Source: Acetohalobium arabaticum DSM 5501 (GTDB lineage Bacteria; Bacillota; Halanaerobiia; Halobacteroidales; Acetohalobiaceae). Taken from it: a DNA stretch of 64,000 nt. The notes under the pieces were generated by a model. That model was given only the letters and a program-made list of their open reading frames with translations. It was not told where the DNA came from and did no database searches. Below, in pieces: positions 25,162 to 34,586 of this stretch; within the stretch, counting starts at the first letter, position 1; each line of letters begins with the position of its first letter. The stretch lies in the NCBI RefSeq assembly GCF_000144695.1, contig NC_014378.1, positions 1,884,043 to 1,948,042 on the forward strand, given 5' to 3'. The position numbers and the translations under genes were made by a program.

Positions 25162-25255
25162 TTTCTCACCTTCTTATAATTACTTTCTAATTTATTTATA
25201 TTACTTTATTATACATAGTATGGTGAAAAAATGCAATTTAATTAGGAATTATTCA

Positions 25256-25993
25256 TTAATAAGCATACATATTACCATACGGCCGATGAGAGACCGGAAT
25301 CAACTTAGAAAATTTAGCCTCCATTATTTCCTCTAAATCCAGATTAAACTGCTGACAATAATCTGTTAAGGAATTCCTAATCTCCTGTCTATCAGCTGGA
25401 GTAGCTTCCGTAACTTTTACTTCCAACCCTGTTAAGTAATCTTCAATTTCATCTCTAATATAGATGACTCCCCCATGCATTCCAACTGCTACATGATTAC
25501 CGATAATCGGTTCATCAGCTTGCCGGTCAAGCCCTAACAGAATCAAACGTCCTCCAGCCATATATTCACCAAAAAAGTCACCAGCCGTACCGCCGACAAT
25601 GATTGTCGGCTGTTTATCCTGATAGCCCTTCATATGAATTCCTACTCGATAACCGACGCTATCTCTAACATAGACTTCACCGCCGCGCATACTGTAGCCT
25701 AAAGTATCCCCTGTCTGGCCGTTAATTACTAATTTACCACCGTTCATAGTATTAGCAATACCATCCTGACCATTGCCGTTAACAACTATTTCTACTCCAT
25801 TAGTAAAAGCTGCCAAATCATTTCCCGGCGTACCGTTGATTATCAATTTAGCATTACTTTCCAAGCCATCGCCGATATAACGTTGGCCGTTAACATTATC
25901 TAAAGTAATCTCTGTTTCGCCACTCTTAAGTAACTCTTTAACCTCTTTATTCAGTTCTTTATAATAGACACCAGCTGCATCTATCGTAGCCAT
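25256..25993 (-). CDS. Glutamate synthase GXGXG-domain subunit (split GOGAT)
   Basis: About 245 residues from ATG 25993, with GGAGGGAAC upstream. The longer frame overlaps the previous gene and has no site. The parallel beta-helix of the GltB C-terminal domain is seen in repeated G-x-x-G units: YIGDGLESNAKLIINGTPGND, NGNGQDGIANTMNGGKLVI, GGEVYVRDSVGYRVGIHM. In split archaeal/Thermotoga-type glutamate synthases this is a separate subunit with a structural role. It is the last gene of a five-gene operon. The product is part of a complex making glutamate from 2-oxoglutarate and glutamine. Confidence 0.88.
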   Translation of the reverse strand: MATIDAAGVYYKELNKEVKELLKSGETEITLDNVNGQRYIGDGLESNAKLIINGTPGNDLAAFTNGVEIVVNGNGQDGIANTMNGGKLVINGQTGDTLGYSMRGGEVYVRDSVGYRVGIHMKGYQDKQPTIIVGGTAGDFFGEYMAGGRLILLGLDRQADEPIIGNHVAVGMHGGVIYIRDEIEDYLTGLEVKVTEATPADRQEIRNSLTDYCQQFNLDLEEIMEAKFSKLIPVSHRPYGNMYAY

Positions 25994-26010
25994 CTTGTTC
26001 CCTCCTATCC

Positions 26011-27279
26011 TTACTTTGCTAATCTTTCTTGACGCCAACCTTTATCAAAAGAAAGATACCCAAAGTCATCACTTAATAACTGATCCTTAACTTCAGCAAT
26101 ATTCTTTTCTTCTTTAATTAAATCGATCAAAATTCCAGCCCGGTCGATATCATTGAGGTAAATAAAGCCTACAATTCGATCATCCCGCAGAACTATCTTC
26201 TTATAAACCTTCTTGTCTTCATCCTTAGTGACTAAGACTTCATACTCCTTACCGTCCGGATTAATAATTCCAGCAGTAATCATCGGCAGTCCAAAGAATC
26301 CAATAGAATTGCGGGGAAAGCTTTCTGCATATTTTTCTGCAACTCCTGCCATATTCATTCCGGCTGTCCGACCTTGATTGTAAGCATCAGGCCAGATAGG
26401 AACTACACTTTTCATTTTGCGCACTAAATCCTCACCTTCAGCTACATCTCCGGCAGCATAGATATCTTCTGTATTTGTTTCTAATCGATCATTGACAATA
26501 ATTCCCTGATTCACTTCTATATCTGTTTCTTTTACTATTTCTGTATTTGGTCTTACTCCTACTGCTACTACGGCTAAATCACAATCTAATTTCTGTTCTG
26601 ATTCTAATTTAACTCCTGTAACTTTCTCACCACCGAGAAATTCAGCAATTGTATCCTCAAATATAAAGTTAATTCCTTTCGCTTCAAGATGCTGTTGAAC
26701 TAACTTGGCCGCTTCCTTATCTAAAATAGCACTTAAAACTTGATCAGCTAACTCTACAACAGTTACTTCTAAGCCCTGTTTAACTAGCGCTTCCGCTGCC
26801 TTCAATCCGATTAAGCCAGCACCTAAAATTACAACCTTGCCTGTTTCTAAGTCTTTAATCTCCCCAGCAATAGATTCAGCATCATCTACCTTAATAAAGT
26901 TATAGATGTTATCCTTATTTATCCCTTCCAGTGGTGGAATAAAAGGAGTACCTCCAGTAGCTACCAATAATTTATCAAACCCTACTTCTTCACCATTAGC
27001 CAAGTTAACACTGTTAGCTGCTTCATTGATTCCTGTAGCCTTCACACCCAATTTAGTCTCAACATTATTTTCAGCATAAAAGTCGTCTGAACGAAACTTC
27101 ATCTGCTCCCAATCTACTTTATCAGCTAAATAATAAGAAATCAGTGGACGCGAATAAGTATGATAGGGTTCATCAGAAATCACTGTTACTCTACTAGCTG
27201 CATCAATCTCTCTAATTCCTTCAATAGCTCCGACCCCTGCTGCTGAATTGCCAATAATTACATAATCCATTTTATCCAC
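26011..27279 (-). CDS. FAD/NAD(P)-dependent oxidoreductase, split GOGAT electron-input subunit
   Basis: 422 residues of the class-I pyridine-nucleotide-disulfide-oxidoreductase fold. It has an N-terminal FAD site IIGNSAAGVGAIEGI, an NAD(P) site VVILGAGLIGLKAAEAL near residue 150, and a second FAD contact YAAGDVAEG near 270. It resembles the NADH-oxidase-like proteins found in Thermotoga glutamate synthase clusters. It would bring electrons from NAD(P)H to the Fe-S and FMN subunits. It lies between the ferredoxin-like subunit (4 bases upstream) and the GXGXG subunit. Confidence 0.85.
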   Translation of the reverse strand: MDKMDYVIIGNSAAGVGAIEGIREIDAASRVTVISDEPYHTYSRPLISYYLADKVDWEQMKFRSDDFYAENNVETKLGVKATGINEAANSVNLANGEEVGFDKLLVATGGTPFIPPLEGINKDNIYNFIKVDDAESIAGEIKDLETGKVVILGAGLIGLKAAEALVKQGLEVTVVELADQVLSAILDKEAAKLVQQHLEAKGINFIFEDTIAEFLGGEKVTGVKLESEQKLDCDLAVVAVGVRPNTEIVKETDIEVNQGIIVNDRLETNTEDIYAAGDVAEGEDLVRKMKSVVPIWPDAYNQGRTAGMNMAGVAEKYAESFPRNSIGFFGLPMITAGIINPDGKEYEVLVTKDEDKKVYKKIVLRDDRIVGFIYLNDIDRAGILIDLIKEEKNIAEVKDQLLSDDFGYLSFDKGWRQERLAK

Positions 27280-27282
27280 CTC

Positions 27283-27729
27283 CTACTCACCTCTATCTTC
27301 AAATACTAAAGCACCATTTGGACAGTTTGTCACACAGGCTGGTTCACTTTCTTCCTCTTCACCACAGAGATCACATTTAGAAATTACTTTCTGGCCAGCT
27401 TCATCTCTTTGAATTACTCCATAGGAACAAGCCATAATACAGGTCCAGCAGCCTACACATTTATCCTGGTCATAAGTTATCTCACCTGTCTTAGGATCCT
27501 TCTGCAGTGCTCCAGTAATACAGGCTCTCGTGCAGTCAGCTTCTTCACAATGGCGGCACTGTAGCGCCAGTGAAAGTACTCCTTTAGATTCAATTACTAC
27601 CCGCGGTGTAATCTTTTCTAATTTATGGGCCTTAATTATATCCTGTGATTCAGAATGATTAGTAACACAGTAAACTTCACAGAGCCTACAGCCCAGACAG
27701 TATTCCTCTTTAGCATAGACTCGTTTCAT
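27283..27729 (-). CDS. Poly-[4Fe-4S] ferredoxin-like subunit of split GOGAT
   Basis: 148 residues. Four cysteine clusters are visible: CLGCRLCEVYC at 12-22, CRHCEEADCTRAC near 60, CVGCWTCIMAC near 93 and CDLCGE with CVTNC near 118-133. That pattern matches HycB/NapG-type electron-transfer proteins with up to four [4Fe-4S] clusters. Its place between the FMN-domain gene and the FAD oxidoreductase suggests it wires the two together. The gene is flanked by gaps of 36 and 4 bases within the operon. Confidence 0.87.
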   Translation of the reverse strand: MKRVYAKEEYCLGCRLCEVYCVTNHSESQDIIKAHKLEKITPRVVIESKGVLSLALQCRHCEEADCTRACITGALQKDPKTGEITYDQDKCVGCWTCIMACSYGVIQRDEAGQKVISKCDLCGEEEESEPACVTNCPNGALVFEDRGE

Positions 27730-27765
27730 TACATCTCCTCCTCGCTTATCAGTTTCAGTCTTAAC

Positions 27766-29268
27766 TTACTCACCAGCATGCTTGATGCCTAGAATATCTA
27801 ACTCTTTTTCTGTTAAATCCATTCCCCGCAGCATTAATCGATTTCCACGTAGACTCTCTAGGGCATTGATACCCATCCCTCCTAAAATCTCTTTAATTTC
27901 ATGGGACCAGCCTTCAATCAAATTCTTGACCCGCTTAACACCAAGTTCTGGATTCAATCGTTTGACTAATTCAGGCTCCTGAGTAGCAATTCCCCAGTTA
28001 CACTTACCTGTATAACACTTCTGACACATATGACAGCCTAAAGCAACTAAAGCTGCCGAAGAAACATAAACAGCATCAGCTCCTAATGCTACAGCCTTTA
28101 CTATATCAGCACTATTTCTGATACTCCCGCTTACCACCAAAGAAACATTATTTCGCAACCTTTCTTCACGTAACCGATCATCCACAGCAGCTAAGGCCAA
28201 TTCAATCGGAATCCCGACATTATCTCGAATCATTGTCGGAGCTGCACCTGTACCACCCCGATAGCCGTCAATAGCAATAATATCAGCACCAGCAGTAGCA
28301 ATTCCAGCAGCAATAGCTGCTACATTATGAACGGCTGAAATCTTAACCGACACCGGCTTTTCATAATCAGTTGCTTCCTTTAACGCATAGATTAACTGAC
28401 GTAGATCCTCAATAGAATAAATATCATGATGCGGTGCTGGTGATAAGGCATCAGAACCTTCAGGAATCATTCGCGTCTCAGATACTTCTTTACCTACTTT
28501 CTCTCCCGGCAGATGGCCGCCGATACCTGGCTTTGCTCCCTGACCAATCTTAATCTCAATTGCTGCTCCAGCATTTAAATACTCCTGATGGACTCCAAAA
28601 CGTCCAGAAGCTACCTGCACAATAGTATTATCCCGATACTGGTATAAATCTTCGTGCAATCCGCCTTCACCGGTATTATACATCATACCCATTTCACTAG
28701 CTGCCTGGGCTAAAGCCTTACAGGCATTGATACTGATGGAGCCAAAAGACATAGCCCCAAACATAATCGGAGTTTCTAACTCTAACTGCGGCGGTAAATC
28801 TTCAACTTCTCCTTCTTCGTTAAATTCTATTTGGTCCGGTTTGCGGCCCAAATAAGTCTTTAACTCCATCGGCTCTCGTAGCGGGTCAATAGAAGGATTA
28901 GTTACCTGACTAGCATTCAATAGAATATGATCCCAATAGATCTTTTTATCTGTAGGATTACCCATTCCTGTCAATAAAATTCCGCCAGTATCTGCCTGCT
29001 TCTGTATATTAGTAATCATTTCTTCTGTCCAGTTACTATTCTGCTTATACTCCAGTGGATATTCTTTAATTACTAAAGCATTAGTTGGACAGAGTGCTAC
29101 ACAGCGATGGCAGTTAACACAATTAATATCTTCTGCCCGCATCTTTTCTAAATCTTCATCATACCAATGGACTTCATTGGCACACTGACGCTCACAGACC
29201 TGACATTCAATACATTTATCCATATTGCGTTCAACTATAAATTCCGGATTCTTTAAATTTAGACTCAT
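27766..29268 (-). CDS. gltB: Glutamate synthase FMN-binding central subunit with ferredoxin domain
   Basis: 500 residues. Two N-terminal [4Fe-4S] motifs (CIECQVCERQC and CVNCHRCVALC) precede the FMN-binding GltB barrel: PIMFGAMSFGSIS, GQGAKPGIGGHLPG, a later AIDGYRGGTGAAP, and the [3Fe-4S] motif CHMCQKCYTGKCNWG near residue 415. This is the archaeal-type GltB core that reduces the iminoglutarate intermediate. It lacks its own glutaminase and GXGXG domains, which are separate genes on either side. Its start overlaps the glutaminase stop by four bases. Confidence 0.93.
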   Translation of the reverse strand: MSLNLKNPEFIVERNMDKCIECQVCERQCANEVHWYDEDLEKMRAEDINCVNCHRCVALCPTNALVIKEYPLEYKQNSNWTEEMITNIQKQADTGGILLTGMGNPTDKKIYWDHILLNASQVTNPSIDPLREPMELKTYLGRKPDQIEFNEEGEVEDLPPQLELETPIMFGAMSFGSISINACKALAQAASEMGMMYNTGEGGLHEDLYQYRDNTIVQVASGRFGVHQEYLNAGAAIEIKIGQGAKPGIGGHLPGEKVGKEVSETRMIPEGSDALSPAPHHDIYSIEDLRQLIYALKEATDYEKPVSVKISAVHNVAAIAAGIATAGADIIAIDGYRGGTGAAPTMIRDNVGIPIELALAAVDDRLREERLRNNVSLVVSGSIRNSADIVKAVALGADAVYVSSAALVALGCHMCQKCYTGKCNWGIATQEPELVKRLNPELGVKRVKNLIEGWSHEIKEILGGMGINALESLRGNRLMLRGMDLTEKELDILGIKHAGE

Positions 29269-30362
29269 ACTCCTTGCCTCCCTTCTAATAATCCAATTAC
29301 TGCTTCGCCGCCTTTCGGTGTTCGAATCTCCTTTGGATTAGAACAGATTTGGCGAATAGCTGACTCTTCACTAGCAACATAGGTTCTCTCATCATCTTTA
29401 GCCACAACTAAGGGACGTAACTTAATTCTATCATTTAAAGCAATAAAACCATCTTTATGGCCTAAAATAACAGAGAATGGTCCATTCAATAAAGCACTAC
29501 TATAAACAGTACGAATCGTTTTAGCAATCTTGGCTTCTTTTTCATCCATCCGCTCAATCTCACTCCATAACGGAGCAGCTACAGCTTTAACTGCTGCTTC
29601 TAAAGGTAGGTCATGCTTTCTTAACATCAAATCGAACAGATAAGTAATTGCTTCTGTATCAGTCTGCATTGCACATTCATAGCCGAACATCTCTAAATAG
29701 CGTTTATTGGCCCCATAGGAAGAGATCTCACCATTATGGACAATAGACCAATCCAACAGAGTAAAGGGATGGGCTCCGCCCCACCAGCCTGGTGTATTAG
29801 TAGGGAACCGACCATGTGCTGTCCATAAATAAGCTTTATACTCCTCTAACTGATAAAACTCACCTATATCTTCAGGATACCCAACTCCTTTAAAGACACC
29901 CATATTCTTACCGCTAGAAACAACGAAAGCACCACGGTAATTAGCATTAATATTCATCACACATTGGGCTACATATTCATCTTCTGTTAAACCAGCAGAT
30001 GTTAACTTCTGCTGGTCTGGTTCAACAAAGTAACGCCAGATAATCGGTGGATTATTAATAACCTCTACTTCTCTTGTTGGAATCTTCTCACTGATTGTAA
30101 TGCTAAAGTGGCGATTTAGAAAGTGGTCTGCCTCCTCCTTAGCTGTTAAGTCATCATAGAACATATGAACAGCATATTTATCCTCATACTCAGGATAGAT
30201 CCCGTAAGCAGCAAACCCGCCACCTAATCCATTGGACCTCTCATGCATCAAAGCAATAGACTCCATAATCTCTGCCCCAGAAAATCTGTTTCCTTTTCGA
30301 TTCAAAATACCACTAATAGCACAGCCTGACATTATCTTTTCTTGTGGTCTACTTCCTCTCAT
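29265..30362 (-). CDS. Glutamate synthase glutaminase (class II GATase) subunit
   Basis: 365 residues beginning at ATG 30362, which has GAGAGGTGA upstream. The class-II amidotransferase nucleophile is Cys14 in MSGCAISGILNRKG. A 13-residue leader must therefore be removed, unless translation begins at the inner ATG. GRFPTNTPGWWGGAHPF and VHNGEISSYGANK are the oxyanion and glutamine-binding segments. The subunit releases ammonia from glutamine for the FMN subunit. It is the first gene of the split GOGAT operon, behind a promoter with a palindrome. Confidence 0.9.
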   Translation of the reverse strand: MRGSRPQEKIMSGCAISGILNRKGNRFSGAEIMESIALMHERSNGLGGGFAAYGIYPEYEDKYAVHMFYDDLTAKEEADHFLNRHFSITISEKIPTREVEVINNPPIIWRYFVEPDQQKLTSAGLTEDEYVAQCVMNINANYRGAFVVSSGKNMGVFKGVGYPEDIGEFYQLEEYKAYLWTAHGRFPTNTPGWWGGAHPFTLLDWSIVHNGEISSYGANKRYLEMFGYECAMQTDTEAITYLFDLMLRKHDLPLEAAVKAVAAPLWSEIERMDEKEAKIAKTIRTVYSSALLNGPFSVILGHKDGFIALNDRIKLRPLVVAKDDERTYVASEESAIRQICSNPKEIRTPKGGEAVIGLLEGRQGV

Positions 30363-30393
30363 CTACTTCACCTCTCACTTTGATCAGTTTTAT

Positions 30394-30408
30394 TTTCATA
30401 ATATGAAA
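30394..30408. promoter_or_regulatory. Palindromic operator candidate for the GOGAT operon
   Basis: TTTCATAATATGAAA is a perfect 7-1-7 palindrome lying about 25 bases past the -10 box. A further TTTCAT/ATGAAA half adjoins it at 30414-30419. The binding protein is unknown. Confidence 0.4.
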
Positions 30409-30434
30409 TTAGTTTTCATTTTTAGAGTATAATA

Positions 30435-30463
30435 ATTATATAATATTTTTTCATTAATTGCAA
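30435..30463 (-). promoter_or_regulatory. Sigma-A promoter of the GOGAT operon
   Basis: On the minus strand TTGCAA (30458-30463) and TATAAT (30435-30440) are separated by 17 bases. Confidence 0.55.
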
Positions 30464-30483
30464 GTAAGTTTTATAATACAAAA

Positions 30484-30507
30484 AGCCCCAGGTTTTATCC
30501 TGGGGCT
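30484..30507 (-). terminator. Terminator of glnA-amtB-glnB
   Basis: A 9-bp GC-rich stem AGCCCCAGG/CCTGGGGCT with TTTTT on the minus strand lies six bases past glnB. It separates this operon from the GOGAT operon. Confidence 0.9.
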
Positions 30508-30512
30508 AGAGC

Positions 30513-30851
30513 TTAAATTGCTTCTTTTCCGACTTCTTTAGTTCTAATTCGAACTGCTTCTTCAATAGAATAAATAAATATTTTACCGTCGCCTACTTCA
30601 CCAGTTCTAGCTGCTGACAGGATTTTATCTACTAAGTCTTCAACTTTCTCTTCGTCTACAACAATTTCTACCTTTAACTTCTCTTTAAATTTCACCTCAT
30701 ACTCTACTCCGCGATAAGTATCCGTCTGACCTTTCTGGTTACCATAGCCAGCGATCTGGGTAATATTCAGACCGCTAATTCCTAACTGTTCTACAGCTAC
30801 TACTAACTCTTCTAACTTCTCCGGTCTAATAATACACTCTACTTTTTTCAT
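30513..30851 (-). CDS. glnB: PII nitrogen regulatory protein
   Basis: 112 residues, full PII length. It begins KKVECIIRPEKLEELVVAV. The T-loop GQTDTYRGVEYEVKF keeps the Tyr used for uridylylation in other bacteria, and the C-terminal signature VGDGKIFIYSIEEAVRIRT is present. PII senses ATP/ADP and 2-oxoglutarate and blocks ammonium channels when nitrogen is plentiful. It sits 18 bases downstream of amtB, the usual glnK-amtB partnership in reversed order. Whether it is modified here cannot be told. Confidence 0.95.
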   Translation of the reverse strand: MKKVECIIRPEKLEELVVAVEQLGISGLNITQIAGYGNQKGQTDTYRGVEYEVKFKEKLKVEIVVDEEKVEDLVDKILSAARTGEVGDGKIFIYSIEEAVRIRTKEVGKEAI

Positions 30852-30869
30852 ATCATCACTCCTTTAGCC

Positions 30870-32204
30870 CTATTCTTGCTTACTGACTTTAATACTCTTT
30901 TTGGCATGCAGTGGGACAAAGTCTGGATAGGAAACAGAGTTATGCTCCGTTAAGTCCAATCCTCTCTTCTCTTCTTCTTCGGATACTCTCATACCGATAG
31001 TCAAATCAACAGCCTTAAAGAGAATATAGGAAGTAGAGAAGGTCCAGACTGCTACACTGATAACTCCCTTCGCCTGGGTTAATAATAGGTTCAATCCCCC
31101 GCCATAAAATAGGCCACCGTCAGTTGCTAATAGACCTACCATTAAGGTACCGAAAGCACCACAGACACCGTGGACCGCTACTGCACCAACTGGATCATCA
31201 GCCTGTAATTTATCTATAAGTTCGACTGCATAAACTACAAGTATTCCTGATAATGCACCGATAATAACTGCTCCTACATTATCAACTGCAGCAGTACCGG
31301 CAGTAATTCCTACTAATCCGGCCAGAGCACCGTTAAGCGTCATACTGACATCAGCTTTACCATATTTAATCCAGCTAGTAAGCATGGCTAAAACTACTCC
31401 TGCAGCTGCTGCTAGATTAGTAGTCACTGCAATCGAGCCAATACTTAAATCAGTTCCGGCCACAGTACTACCGGTATTAAAGCCGAACCAGCCGAACCAG
31501 AGAATAAAGACTCCTAAAGCTGCCATTAATAAATTATGGCCGGGAAGAGCATTGGCTGAACCATCTTTATTATACTTACCTAACCGCGGTCCTAAAACTA
31601 TTGCCGCTGCCAGAGCAGCCCAACCGCCTACTGAGTGAACAACTGTCGAGCCAGCAAAGTCAATCATATTTGATAACCAACCCCCACCCCAAATCCAGTG
31701 GCCAACTACCGGATAAATGACTCCGCTAATTACAATACTGTAGATTAGATAGCCAGTATACTTAGTTCTTTCTGCTGCTGCACCAGAAACAATTGTTGCT
31801 GCTGTAGCAGCAAAAACAGACTGAAAGACCCAGAAAGCCTCTAAAGGAATGTTTAACCCGAGATGTTCATAACTACCGTTTAAAAAGAATCCGTCTAGGC
31901 CAATAAAGCTATTCCCTACACCAAACATAAAGGCAAAACCACAGATCCAATAGACAACCGCTCCAATAGAAACATCCATAATATTCTTCATAATAATATT
32001 TCCTGCATTCTTAGCCCGTGTAAATCCGGCTTCTACCATAGCGAAACCAGCCTGCATAAAGAAGACTAAGAAAGCTGCCAATAAAGTCCAGGTAGTATCA
32101 ATCGCTACTGCATTACTCTCAGCCGTTGTCGCTGCCAGAGCTGTAGGCGACAGTAAAACTACCATCAAAACTAACAACATTAATAGAGCTACTCTTCTAC
32201 TCAT
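30870..32204 (-). CDS. amtB: Ammonium channel/transporter
   Basis: 444 residues. A cleavable-looking signal segment (1-24) is followed by about 11 membrane spans. Family landmarks include DTTWTLLAAFLVFFMQAGFA, FWVFQSVFAATAATIVSGA and HSVGGWAALAAAIVLGPRLG (with the pore His), plus VAVHGVCGAFGTLMVGLLA with the second pore His. The protein conducts NH3/NH4+ and is gated by the PII protein encoded next. It follows glnA with a folded 130-base gap, so it may be partly controlled by attenuation. Confidence 0.95.
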   Translation of the reverse strand: MSRRVALLMLLVLMVVLLSPTALAATTAESNAVAIDTTWTLLAAFLVFFMQAGFAMVEAGFTRAKNAGNIIMKNIMDVSIGAVVYWICGFAFMFGVGNSFIGLDGFFLNGSYEHLGLNIPLEAFWVFQSVFAATAATIVSGAAAERTKYTGYLIYSIVISGVIYPVVGHWIWGGGWLSNMIDFAGSTVVHSVGGWAALAAAIVLGPRLGKYNKDGSANALPGHNLLMAALGVFILWFGWFGFNTGSTVAGTDLSIGSIAVTTNLAAAAGVVLAMLTSWIKYGKADVSMTLNGALAGLVGITAGTAAVDNVGAVIIGALSGILVVYAVELIDKLQADDPVGAVAVHGVCGAFGTLMVGLLATDGGLFYGGGLNLLLTQAKGVISVAVWTFSTSYILFKAVDLTIGMRVSEEEEKRGLDLTEHNSVSYPDFVPLHAKKSIKVSKQE

Positions 32205-32265
32205 TATCTTTCCTCCTCTTTACTAACCATTCATTATTTATTCTCATTATTCTTAAATCAGGGCC

Positions 32266-32316
32266 AAGACAGAGAAGCAATTACTCTCTACTGACTACTT
32301 ATCATCCTCTGCCTTG
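32266..32316 (-). promoter_or_regulatory. Hairpin between glnA and amtB
   Basis: CAAGACAGAG and CTCTGCCTTG pair with one wobble around a 30-base loop that holds a second small AGAGA/TCTCT stem. There is no T-run, so it is not a simple terminator. It could be an mRNA-processing or antitermination structure. Confidence 0.35.
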
Positions 32317-32336
32317 TTACCTAGGGCTTAACTTAC

Positions 32337-33671
32337 TTAAAATGTCTCTAAATAATTATCTAACTCCCACTGGTGGACAGAAGTTCTATAATCATCCCAC
32401 TCTATCTGCTTAGCCTCAACAAAGTGTTTGAGGACATGATCACCTAGAGCATCCTGGATTACTTCATCAGCCAGTAGTTCCTGTACTGCCTGATTAATAT
32501 TGACAGGTAAGCTTTCAATACCTAACTCCTCTTTCTCTTCAGCAGTCATATCATAAATATTTTCCACGACCTCTGTCGGCGGTTCAATCTCGTTTTTAAT
32601 TCCATCTAGCCCTGCCTTTAACATCACAGCAATTGCTAAATAAGGATTAGCTGTAGGGTCTGGATTTCTAAGCTCTAAACGGGTTCCTACTCCACTAGCC
32701 GATGGTATTCGAATCAAGGCACTGCGGTTAGCACTAGACCATGCCTGATAGACTGGTGCTTCATAGCCAGGTACTAAGCGTTTATAAGAATTAACTGTTG
32801 GATTAGTAATTGCTGCTAGCGCTTGAGCATGCTTTAATAAACCACCGATATAGTATTTTGCCGTCTGGCTTAAGCCTAACTCATCGCTTTCATCATAAAA
32901 GGCATTTTCGCTGCCTTCAAATAAAGATTGGTGAACATGCATTCCGGAACCATTCTCTCCAAAGATCGGCTTCGGCATAAAAGTCGCATGTACGTCATAT
33001 TGATTAGCAATCGATTTAACCACAAATTTAAAAGTAGCGATATTATCAGCCGTCCGCAGAGCCTCTTCATATTTAAAGTCAATCTCATGCTGCCCCGGTG
33101 CTACCTCATGATGGGAAGCCTCTACTTCAAAGCCCATCTTCTCTAAAGTCAAGACTATCTCTCGACGAACATCATTGCCTAAATCTACAGGACCCAAATC
33201 GAAGTAGCCTCCCTGGTCATGTGTTTCTATAGTAGCTCTACCATCCTCCGTCTTTTCGAATAAGAAGAACTCCGGTTCTGGCCCTACATTCATGGTATAA
33301 CCCATTTCTTCTGCTTCTTTTAAGACCTTCTTTAGTACATTCCGCGGCCCACCAGCGAAAGCTTCGTCGTTAGGATTATAGACATCACAGACCAATCGTG
33401 CTACTGTCCCGCCGGCTTCAGGCCGCCAGGGAAAGATAGTAAATGTATTGAAGTCCGGCTTAAGGTACATATCCGATTCCTGAATCCGAGTAAAACCGTC
33501 AATTGATGAACCATCAAACATTATCTCTCCTTCTAGCGCTTCCTCTAATTGATCTACTGTAATAGCTACATTCTTAACTACTCCTAAAATATCCGTAAAC
33601 TGTAAGCGAATAAACTTAACATCCAACTCCTCTGCTTTCTGTAATACATCTTCTTTAGTCATACTACTCAT
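32337..33671 (-). CDS. glnA: Glutamine synthetase, type I-alpha
   Basis: 444 residues, the length of the I-alpha class that lacks the 25-residue insertion. Signatures include [17 protein letters not shown] near 50, the metal/ATP segment [10 protein letters not shown] near 127, [14 protein letters not shown], and the active-site [25 protein letters not shown] near 325. NIYDM replaces the classic adenylylation NLYDL segment. The enzyme makes glutamine from glutamate, ammonia and ATP. It leads the glnA-amtB-glnB operon behind a consensus promoter carrying three 11-bp repeats. Confidence 0.96.
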   Translation of the reverse strand: MSSMTKEDVLQKAEELDVKFIRLQFTDILGVVKNVAITVDQLEEALEGEIMFDGSSIDGFTRIQESDMYLKPDFNTFTIFPWRPEAGGTVARLVCDVYNPNDEAFAGGPRNVLKKVLKEAEEMGYTMNVGPEPEFFLFEKTEDGRATIETHDQGGYFDLGPVDLGNDVRREIVLTLEKMGFEVEASHHEVAPGQHEIDFKYEEALRTADNIATFKFVVKSIANQYDVHATFMPKPIFGENGSGMHVHQSLFEGSENAFYDESDELGLSQTAKYYIGGLLKHAQALAAITNPTVNSYKRLVPGYEAPVYQAWSSANRSALIRIPSASGVGTRLELRNPDPTANPYLAIAVMLKAGLDGIKNEIEPPTEVVENIYDMTAEEKEELGIESLPVNINQAVQELLADEVIQDALGDHVLKHFVEAKQIEWDDYRTSVHQWELDNYLETF

Positions 33672-33699
33672 CTTTTAACTCCTCCTTATTTCAATTTAG

Positions 33700-33755
33700 T
33701 GTAAGTTTCATGTTATCTTTATGTTAATTATAAGGACTACCACGCCATTTGTCAA
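33700..33755 (-). promoter_or_regulatory. glnA promoter with triple 11-bp direct repeat
   Basis: On the minus strand TTGACA (33750-33755) and TATAAT (33727-33732) are separated by exactly 17 bases. Plus-strand repeats TGTAAGTTTCA, TGTTATCTTTA and TGTTAATTATA fill 33700-33732 without gaps, the last one covering the -10 box. The 11-bp spacing is typical of OmpR/PhoB-family response regulators. The position suggests repression. Confidence 0.65.
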
Positions 33756-33821
33756 GTGAAAATCAGGATTTAATCTATATTTGACATAAACCTAACATCG
33801 ACAGGTATAGTTAATCCCAGC

Positions 33822-34544
33822 TTAAAACTCAGGAATTGGGGGCAGCTGCAGCTTATGACTATTCTCCTCCGCTAAACTTTCTACTTTCCTCTTAACCTGT
33901 TCATCGGCTTCGCCAGTTAAAATATAACGATCTATCTCTTCATAGCTAAGACCCAGCTCTGACTCATCAGTCTGATCGGCCCATAATCCAGCCGAAGGAG
34001 CTTTATTGATGATTCTATTCGGAATTTCTAACAGCTTAGCCACCTCCCTAACTTCTGTTTTTACCAGATTACCCATTGGAGCTAAATCAATCCCTCCATC
34101 ACCGTGCTTAGTGAAGTAACCCAACTTTAATTCACTACGGTTATCGGTGCCAATAACTAGACTATTTCTTAATTGGCCATAATAATATAAGACTGTCATC
34201 CTCAATCTAGGCTTTATATTAGCCTTAGGCATTTTATCATCAAAATTATCCACCGCAGACAATAATGTATTAAGCGTATTATTCAGATCTACTATTTCAT
34301 AATCGATATCAAACTCATCAGCTACTAATTGCGCATCGCGCCGATCCTGCGAATTACTTTCACAGGGCATAATCAACCCTAAGGTTCGTTTAGGAAAAGC
34401 CATCTTGGACAAGACTGCTGTTACCGATGAATCTATTCCGCCAGATAACCCAACCACTGCCCCCTGACAGCCTGCTGATTCCACCTTGTCCTGTATCCAA
34501 TTTTGAAGTTTATAAATTACTTTCTGATAATTCTTATCTAACAT
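33822..34544 (-). CDS. nadE: NH3-dependent NAD+ synthetase
   Basis: 240 residues, the short ammonia-using form without a nitrilase domain. The PP-loop GLSGGIDSSVTAVL is near residue 32. DNRSELKLGYFTKHGDGGIDLAPMG and SAGLWADQTDESELGLSYEEID are the family deamido-NAD-binding segments. It converts nicotinate adenine dinucleotide to NAD+ with ATP and ammonia. It lies 42 bases downstream of a 50-residue gene whose promoter shares the glnA-type repeat array. This implies nitrogen-linked control, fitting its direct use of ammonia. Confidence 0.94.
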   Translation of the reverse strand: MLDKNYQKVIYKLQNWIQDKVESAGCQGAVVGLSGGIDSSVTAVLSKMAFPKRTLGLIMPCESNSQDRRDAQLVADEFDIDYEIVDLNNTLNTLLSAVDNFDDKMPKANIKPRLRMTVLYYYGQLRNSLVIGTDNRSELKLGYFTKHGDGGIDLAPMGNLVKTEVREVAKLLEIPNRIINKAPSAGLWADQTDESELGLSYEEIDRYILTGEADEQVKRKVESLAEENSHKLQLPPIPEF

Positions 34545-34586
34545 AATTCCACTCCTTATATCCGATTATATTTCACTTCTATCAAC

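Noticed and set aside
30870-32204. Possible glutamine riboswitch upstream of amtB
   Set aside because: The intergenic fold lacks the conserved glnA-RNA motifs that I know, so only a generic hairpin is reported.
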